8,057 nucleotides of DNA from Lachnospiraceae bacterium (GTDB taxonomy: Bacteria > Bacillota_A > Clostridia > Lachnospirales > Lachnospiraceae): positions 1 through 8,057 of the forward strand of contig JAFZKM010000279.1 of NCBI GenBank assembly GCA_017553665.1. Direction: 5' to 3'. Within the stretch, counting starts at the first letter, position 1. Every line of letters starts with the position of its first letter. A program made the position numbers and the translations under genes. A model generated the notes under the pieces. That model was not told the origin of the DNA. It did no database searches and saw nothing but the letters and a program-made list of their open reading frames with translations. Positions 1-4,140 of the stretch are shown piece after piece.

Positions 1-613
1 AATGAGTCCCCGTCGCGCCTATAGCCTCCGCTTCTGAATTCATAAGCTTGCAGAATGCGTCAACCGAACCGCTGACATGCTCGGCGATGGCCACGGCCGC
101 GTCATTGGCCGAGAACATCAGCAGACAATACATCAGGTCTTCCATCGTGATCGTATCGCCGGCCTTAAAGCCCGTCTTCTGCGCGCCCGAAATCTCGATG
201 CCGCAATTGTCCTTCTTTATCGTTACGATATCCGACGGTTCGGTGTATCTGGCCGCTACGTAAGCCGTAAGAAGCTTAGTGGTGCTGGCAGGATAGACCT
301 TCTCAAAGATATTCTTTGAATAGATGACCTCAGCCCTGTCCACATCATAGCAGGCAGCCGATACGGCCGAGATATCCGCAAGCTGCGCATTCGGTATCTC
401 AACACTCGAAAAGCATATGTCCTGATACAGGAACTTCTGCGAATCGGGAAGCCCCGCGAACGAGAAGCCCGAGTCATAGGCCTCATGTACCGGATGAAGC
501 TGAGCGTAGCCCGAGGTAAAATAAGTCGGATCGACAGTCTGCCGGTCCGACACACAGCCCGCAAGAGCGCACATCAGCGCTAAAACGACGATTATGCTGC
601 AAACACGTTTCAT
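1..613 (-). CDS. dacA: Lipoprotein D-alanyl-D-alanine carboxypeptidase (DacA-like, S11 family), C-terminus cut by the window edge
   Basis: The enzyme removes the terminal D-Ala from peptidoglycan pentapeptides outside the membrane, limiting cross-linking. Only 204 codons are visible; the gene runs off the left edge. Residues 1-20 form a lipoprotein signal: Lys-Arg, a hydrophobic stretch, then the lipobox L17-A-G-C20. A linker of about 60 residues follows, then the transpeptidase fold starts near residue 83 (SAVSAACYDVDRAEVIYSKN). The catalytic SxxK motif is S110-T-T-K113 and the SxN motif is S168-A-N170 (SGN is commoner). The third motif, KTG, must lie outside the window, so catalytic completeness cannot be checked. 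The start ATG shares one base with the mgsA stop (TGATG), suggesting translational coupling; a GGAGAGAG lies inside the end of mgsA, 11 bases upstream. Family assignment is firm. The lipid anchor is inferred from the lipobox; many family members instead use a C-terminal amphipathic helix. The symbol is by family, not by proven orthology. Confidence 0.9.
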   Translation of the reverse strand, partial: MKRVCSIIVVLALMCALAGCVSDRQTVDPTYFTSGYAQLHPVHEAYDSGFSFAGLPDSQKFLYQDICFSSVEIPNAQLADISAVSAACYDVDRAEVIYSKNIFEKVYPASTTKLLTAYVAARYTEPSDIVTIKKDNCGIEISGAQKTGFKAGDTITMEDLMYCLLMFSANDAAVAIAEHVSGSVDAFCKLMNSEAEAIGATGTH

Positions 614-1008
614 CAGTGATATAACTCTCTCCAATCAAGATCGCCGCGCTCAAGAGCCTTTATAAGAAGCTCAGCGGTGGCAAGATTAGTCGCGATCGGG
701 ATATTGTGCGTATCGCAGAGCGACACTACATTCGCAATATCGGGCTCGTGGCTCTTGGGTGTAAGCGGATCGCGCAGGAAGATCACAAGATCCATCTCGT
801 TATGCTCGATCAGAGCACCGAACTGCTGCTCACCGCCCAGATGTCCCGCAAGGAACTTATGCACGGGAAGATTCGTCGCCTCTTCTATCAGCCTTCCGGT
901 CGTGCCGGTTGCGTAAAGCGTATGGCGGCTCAGGATCCCGCGGTACGCGATGCAGAAATTCTGCATCAGCACCTTCTTTGCGTCATGTGCAATAAAACCA
1001 ACATTCAT
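613..1008 (-). CDS. mgsA: Methylglyoxal synthase
   Basis: This cytoplasmic enzyme converts dihydroxyacetone phosphate to methylglyoxal and phosphate, a bypass of lower glycolysis. The protein has 131 residues, like Bacillus MgsA and shorter than the E. coli enzyme, and aligns to E. coli with a constant offset of 11. Visible motifs are H8-D9 and K12 near the N-terminus, the phosphate loop A33-T-G-T-T-G38, G58-G-E-Q-Q62, and D80-P-L with H87-E-P-D90. The expected residues match except that E60 stands where E. coli has catalytic Asp71, A54 where it has Ser65, and H56 where it has Pro67. I recall similar GHLGGEQQ forms in Lachnospiraceae, so this is probably a lineage variant and not damage, but activity is not assured from sequence alone. 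A GGAGAAGG site (1015-1022) sits 6 bases before the ATG. The gene lies 60 bases after rodA and overlaps the carboxypeptidase start by one base. Confidence 0.95.
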   Translation of the reverse strand: MNVGFIAHDAKKVLMQNFCIAYRGILSRHTLYATGTTGRLIEEATNLPVHKFLAGHLGGEQQFGALIEHNEMDLVIFLRDPLTPKSHEPDIANVVSLCDTHNIPIATNLATAELLIKALERGDLDWRELYH

Positions 1009-1014
1009 CGTAAA

Positions 1015-1022
1015 CCTTCTCC
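1015..1022 (-). promoter_or_regulatory. Shine-Dalgarno site of mgsA
   Basis: GGAGAAGG lies 6 bases before the ATG at 1008 and supports that start. It is one of the stronger ribosome binding sites in the operon, in line with mgsA not overlapping the gene before it. Confidence 0.7.
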
Positions 1023-1052
1023 AATCCCCTATAACATTATTAACCGAAATCA

Positions 1053-1067
1053 GCCCTCAGACAGGGC
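1053..1067 (-). other. Small hairpin between rodA and mgsA
   Basis: GCCCT and AGGGC pair around a five-base loop just after the rodA stop codon. The stem is only 5 bp and no T-run follows on the transcript (the next bases are TGATTTCGG), so it is not a convincing terminator. It could slow 3' decay or mark a processing site, or be chance. Confidence 0.3.
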
Positions 1068-1068
1068 A

Positions 1069-2289
1069 TCATTCGAGAAATTCAAATTCATCAACAGGCT
1101 TCGGAACATCTTCCTTCGGCTGCATGCTGATGTTCATCAGCAAACCTATCGTAACCAGGTTTATCAGCAATGCCGAAAGACCCGAACTCATGAACGGGAG
1201 CGGGATTCCGGTATTCGGAAGGAGGCTTGTCACAACGCCGATATTGATAAATACCTGCACGCTGATCAGAGCTCCGATGCCCATAGCGAGCATCATTCCG
1301 AGATAATCCTTCGCTCTCTTCGCGATCCTGATGATAAGCACGATCATGATAAAGTATACAAGCAATACCGCGATCGCGCCGATAAAGCCGAAGCCTTCGG
1401 CAACGGCCGTAAAAATAAAGTCACTTTCCTTAACGGGTACGTAATATGTACCCTTAAGGTTTTCACCCATAAGAAACTTACCGATCATACCGCCGGATTG
1501 TATCGCTGCCTTCGCGTTAGTCTGCTGGTACATCAGTTCCGGGTATTCCTCGGGATGCAGCGCTGCCAGCACGCGTCTTCGCTGCCAATACGTCAGAAGC
1601 TGCTGAAAATCCTGCTGTACATACCATATAAGGCCGACCGCGGTCGGCACAAGCACGGCAACGATCGGGAATATGAACTTATAAGGCACTCCCGAAACAA
1701 ATACGAGTACCGCGTAGATCATGCAAAGGCAGATCGTAGTCGAAAGGTCGGGCTGCATGAAGATCATCAGTGTCGGGACGCCCATAAGAGCTATTGACAG
1801 AAGCAATACCCACAGCTTTTTGATCTTCTTATAGCAGATATCGAAGTACTTCGCCATGAATATGATCAGGGCTATCTTCGTGACCTCTGACGGCATGAAC
1901 TCAAATCCCGGGTTATGCTCACCGAGAGTCGGATCTCCGCCGATCTTTATCCATCTTCTCGCCTGATAATGCGACCATCCGTATATCGGAAGCGAATTGC
2001 TGTAGCGGCATATCAGCAGCAGCGCCATATTTATCAGGTACAGCACTACGAACCATTTGGCGATAAAATGATAATCGATCAGCGATATGACCAGAATGAC
2101 TCCCAGTCCCATCAGAAGTCCGAGTACATGCTTCTGGTACAGACGCTCGTCGGCGTCCTGCAGTATCTTTATCAGATAAGCTCCGAGAAAGCCCAGCAGG
2201 TATACCAGAAACAGCACGCTGAACGCCATGTGTTTAAAGCGGTAGGCCTTAAAGTTGAAAATCGATTTTATAAAGTTAATCAAAAACAT
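1069..2289 (-). CDS. rodA: SEDS peptidoglycan glycosyltransferase, RodA type
   Basis: SEDS proteins polymerise lipid II into glycan strands; RodA does so for side-wall growth together with a class B PBP. The 406-residue protein begins with about 20 basic/aromatic cytoplasmic residues and then shows many hydrophobic segments, consistent with the family's ten helices. Signature stretches are ARRWIKIG (110-117), M-P-S-E (132-135), Q179-P-D-L-S-T-T, the catalytic-region V-K-E-S-D290-F-I-F, where D290 matches the essential Asp of RodA, and LLPNTGIPLPF (357-367). The usual S-Y-G-G near the end is S368-S-G-L371 here, and the loop after ARRWIKIG is several residues longer than common. RodA is preferred over FtsW because of the mreCD and PBP2 neighbours; sequence alone does not separate them here. 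The start at 2289 is supported by TAAGCAGG, 9 bases upstream, which contains the minE stop. Confidence 0.9.
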   Translation of the reverse strand: MFLINFIKSIFNFKAYRFKHMAFSVLFLVYLLGFLGAYLIKILQDADERLYQKHVLGLLMGLGVILVISLIDYHFIAKWFVVLYLINMALLLICRYSNSLPIYGWSHYQARRWIKIGGDPTLGEHNPGFEFMPSEVTKIALIIFMAKYFDICYKKIKKLWVLLLSIALMGVPTLMIFMQPDLSTTICLCMIYAVLVFVSGVPYKFIFPIVAVLVPTAVGLIWYVQQDFQQLLTYWQRRRVLAALHPEEYPELMYQQTNAKAAIQSGGMIGKFLMGENLKGTYYVPVKESDFIFTAVAEGFGFIGAIAVLLVYFIMIVLIIRIAKRAKDYLGMMLAMGIGALISVQVFINIGVVTSLLPNTGIPLPFMSSGLSALLINLVTIGLLMNISMQPKEDVPKPVDEFEFLE

Positions 2290-2298
2290 CTGTTAAAG

Positions 2299-2306
2299 CC
2301 TGCTTA
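2299..2306 (-). promoter_or_regulatory. Shine-Dalgarno site of rodA, merged with the minE stop codon
   Basis: TAAGCAGG matches the ideal TAAGGAGG at seven of eight bases, and its TAA is the minE stop codon. It ends 9 bases before the rodA ATG, so a ribosome finishing minE sits on the rodA initiation site. Confidence 0.65.
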
Positions 2307-2579
2307 TCTTTCGTGGCGCTTGATCTCTTTGATCGGAATGTTCGCGTAAAGTGCGGGGCCGTTACTCTCGCCGTTGTCCGATCTGGTCTGGATATTGATA
2401 TCAAGGCCCGCAAGATCGATCTCTACGTAATTACTGAGTACCTTGATGATATCGTTCTTGATCTTTTCCATGATCTCGGGCGAGCATCCGGTCCTGTCGG
2501 ATACGAGAGCAAGCTGGAGTCTGCTTTTCGCTGTGTTGCTTGAAGAGGGCTTTTTCTTAAAGAAATCCATAATTGACAT
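2304..2579 (-). CDS. minE: Cell division topological specificity factor MinE
   Basis: MinE binds membrane-attached MinD, stimulates its ATPase and displaces MinC, producing the pole-to-pole oscillation that leaves midcell free for FtsZ. The 91-residue protein has the expected order: an N-terminal membrane-targeting segment M4-DFFKKK, the MinD-contact helix in K18-SRLQLALVSDR29, then the dimeric topological domain C32-SPEIMEKIKNDIIKVLSNYV ending in A79-NIPIKEI. Two starts are possible, M1 (2579) and M4 (2570). AAGGGGG lies 10 bases before the first and 19 before the second, so the first is preferred, although M4 corresponds to the usual MDFF start in relatives. The gene lies 15 bases after minD and 14 before rodA. 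Together with minC and minD it is a full Min oscillator, a feature of Clostridia that Bacillus lacks. Confidence 0.95.
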   Translation of the reverse strand: MSIMDFFKKKPSSSNTAKSRLQLALVSDRTGCSPEIMEKIKNDIIKVLSNYVEIDLAGLDINIQTRSDNGESNGPALYANIPIKEIKRHER

Positions 2580-2589
2580 GATCCGTTAT

Positions 2590-2596
2590 CCCCCTT
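2590..2596 (-). promoter_or_regulatory. Shine-Dalgarno site of minE, overlapping the minD stop
   Basis: AAGGGGG shares two bases with the minD TAA and stands 10 bases before the ATG at 2579. This spacing decides for that start over the in-frame ATG three codons later. Confidence 0.65.
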
Positions 2597-3377
2597 AATT
2601 CTTTTTGAAAAGTCTCGCAAAGAAACCTTTCTTTGCGTTGAGATCAAGGAAAGGAACATCCTCACCGCAGATCCTGCGGCAGATGTTCATGTATGCCTGA
2701 CCCGCGAGTGACTCATCGCCTACGAGAGGCTCACCGTTGTTGGTGGAAACAACGATCTTCTCATCGTCGGGAACGATACCGATCAGATCGATAGCGAGGA
2801 TCTCGACAACGTCATCGCTCGACATCATGTCGCCGCGGTTAACCATGTCGATCCTTAAGCGGTTTACGATCAGCTCGGTCTTCTTCATTTCATTGGCCTC
2901 GAGAAGGCCGATGATGCGGTCCGCGTCACGTACTGCCGAAACCTCGGGCGTGGTAACTACGAGCGCTCTGTCGGCGCCTGCGATCGCGTTCTTGAAGCCC
3001 TGCTCGATACCTGCGGGGCAGTCCATGATGATGTAGTCAAACTCACCCTTGAGCTGCTCGCAGAGGAGCTTCATCTCATCGGGAGTTACTGCTGATTTAT
3101 CCCTGGTCTGGGCAGAAGGAAGAAGATAAAGATTGGGATATCTCTTATCCTTGATCAAAGCCTGCTTAATGCGGCAGTTCCCTTCTATAACATCAACAAG
3201 ATTATAAACGATGCGGTTCTCAAGTCCGAGAACAACATCCAGATTGCGCAGTCCTATATCGGTGTCGATAAGAACAACCTTCTTGTCCAGCTTCGCGAGA
3301 CCTGTTCCGACATTTGCCGTGGTGGTGGTCTTGCCTACTCCGCCCTTGCCGGACGTTACAACGATTACTTCACCCAT
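2595..3377 (-). CDS. minD: Septum site-determining ATPase MinD
   Basis: MinD is a ParA/MinD-family ATPase that binds the membrane as an ATP dimer and recruits MinC (to block FtsZ) or MinE (to be released). The 260-residue length is normal. The deviant Walker A box is S9-G-K11-G-G-V-G-K16-T-T with both signature lysines. Switch I is L36-IDTDIGLRNLD47, switch II is D119-CPAGIE124, and nucleotide-contact residues follow around V171-NR173. The last dozen residues (KKGFFARLFKKN) form the amphipathic membrane-targeting helix; all parts needed for function appear present. The start at 3377 has a strong AGGAGG site 11 bases upstream. The gene follows minC after a 70-base structured spacer, the longest gap in the window, and minE follows after 15 bases. 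Confidence 0.97.
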   Translation of the reverse strand: MGEVIVVTSGKGGVGKTTTTANVGTGLAKLDKKVVLIDTDIGLRNLDVVLGLENRIVYNLVDVIEGNCRIKQALIKDKRYPNLYLLPSAQTRDKSAVTPDEMKLLCEQLKGEFDYIIMDCPAGIEQGFKNAIAGADRALVVTTPEVSAVRDADRIIGLLEANEMKKTELIVNRLRIDMVNRGDMMSSDDVVEILAIDLIGIVPDDEKIVVSTNNGEPLVGDESLAGQAYMNICRRICGEDVPFLDLNAKKGFFARLFKKN

Positions 3378-3388
3378 CTTGAATTCTT

Positions 3389-3394
3389 CCTCCT
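3389..3394 (-). promoter_or_regulatory. Strong Shine-Dalgarno site of minD beside an A7/T7 inverted repeat
   Basis: AGGAGG stands 11 bases before the minD ATG, the best ribosome binding site in the window. Immediately upstream on the transcript lie seven A (3412-3406), GTTA, then seven T (3401-3395), which could form a weak A:U stem next to the site. A high MinD translation rate relative to MinC is a plausible purpose but is inference. Confidence 0.6.
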
Positions 3395-3421
3395 AAAAAA
3401 ATAACTTTTTTTCAAACTCGC

Positions 3422-3438
3422 GAATTGCTTCGCAATTC
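3422..3438 (-). other. Perfect 7-bp hairpin in the minC-minD spacer
   Basis: GAATTGC, loop GAA, GCAATTC form a perfect stem-loop 9 bases after the minC stop. Nine mixed bases and an A-run separate it from the T7 tract, so it is not a classic intrinsic terminator. It may be an RNA processing or stabilising element that sets minD relative to minC, or one copy of a small dispersed palindrome; only one copy was noticed in this window. Confidence 0.5.
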
Positions 3439-3447
3439 ATCTTATAT

Positions 3448-4116
3448 TTACCCGATCCTGAGTTCGTTAAGGATCGATTTGGTGACCGGTTCGATATAAA
3501 TGTTCTCATCTTCAAGGAACGCTATCTTCGATTCCTTTGCCTGAGTACGGTCCGGGTTGTCGGGCGCGCGAGCGATCGTATCGGCGATGCGGATCTGCAT
3601 GGGATTCATGTCGAGCGCGAATACGAACGCGTCCCTGTTTCCCGATGCTCCCGCTGCTGCATTGCCCTTTAAGGCACCGAGTACGATGATGTTTCCGTTC
3701 GAGCTGATCGCCGCGCCGGGATTGATATCACCGACATAGATTATGCTGTTGTCGCACTGCAGCTGCTGTCCGGATCTTAAATTGCCCTTATAGAAAGTAG
3801 CCGTGTTCCCGGCCGTCTCCATAAGAGACTTGTTGACCGCCTGCGCGAAGCTGCTGGTCTCATGCGGGTCTTCGCTTAAAATGCAGACTACTTCGAGATC
3901 GGAATTCGCTCCGATCACGTCGAGCAGTTCAAGCTCCTCATTGCGCGTCAGATCTCTTCCCTCGAAACGAACGGCTGTCTTGCAGTTCCCGAGGAACTTC
4001 GATGAATCGGCAAACTTCTTAGCGACCATGTCCTTTAAGATGCCGAACTCGACCTGTCCGTCAAGAACCACGATAATTCCGTTTCTGCTTCCCTTGATCA
4101 CTACCGAATTATCCAT
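3448..4116 (-). CDS. minC: Septum site-determining protein MinC (FtsZ assembly inhibitor)
   Basis: MinC, carried to the membrane by MinD, prevents FtsZ ring formation away from midcell. With the start chosen here it has 222 residues. Residues 1 to about 85 are the FtsZ-acting N-terminal domain (SVVIKGSRNGIIVVLD, then FLGNCKTAVRFEGRDLT). Residues about 108-185 are the beta-helical MinD-binding and dimer domain, with R114-S-G-Q117, GDINPGA, GNIIVLG, and G-A-S-G-N-R near 156-161. About 35 less conserved residues follow. A longer reading from GTG at 4125 is possible, but that GTG lies within the AGGAG site itself. The ATG at 4116 has the site at an ideal 8 bases and is preferred. The gene lies 24 bases after PBP2. 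Confidence 0.95.
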   Translation of the reverse strand: MDNSVVIKGSRNGIIVVLDGQVEFGILKDMVAKKFADSSKFLGNCKTAVRFEGRDLTRNEELELLDVIGANSDLEVVCILSEDPHETSSFAQAVNKSLMETAGNTATFYKGNLRSGQQLQCDNSIIYVGDINPGAAISSNGNIIVLGALKGNAAAGASGNRDAFVFALDMNPMQIRIADTIARAPDNPDRTQAKESKIAFLEDENIYIEPVTKSILNELRIG

Positions 4117-4124
4117 AATCATCA

Positions 4125-4129
4125 CTCCT
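4125..4129 (-). promoter_or_regulatory. Shine-Dalgarno site deciding the minC start
   Basis: AGGAG ends 8 bases before the ATG at 4116. Two other in-frame candidates, GTG at 4125 and ATG at 4122, overlap the site or lie only 2 bases from it and are unlikely to be used. Confidence 0.65.
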
Positions 4130-4140
4130 ACTGGTATCTT

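Noticed and set aside
1023..1050. A possible promoter for mgsA (TGTTATAGG resembling an extended -10)
   Set aside because: No acceptable -35 lies at 17 bases upstream (GGGCTG there) and the -10 match is partial. In an A+T-rich gap this is expected by chance.
1053..1067. An intrinsic terminator after rodA
   Set aside because: The stem is only 5 bp and no T-run follows it on the transcript. Listed as a plain hairpin instead.
706..1797. A 363-codon open frame on the plus strand across mgsA and rodA
   Set aside because: It crosses two clear genes and their spacer, is rich in His, Arg and Lys without any motif I recognise, and is explained by codon use of the minus-strand genes.
3395..3438. An intrinsic terminator or attenuator between minC and minD
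   Set aside because: The 7-bp hairpin and the T7 tract are separated by about 20 bases including an A-run, and minD follows at once with a strong ribosome site.
4117..4125. A longer minC starting at GTG 4125 or ATG 4122
   Set aside because: These codons overlap or nearly touch the AGGAG site; the ATG at 4116 has proper spacing.
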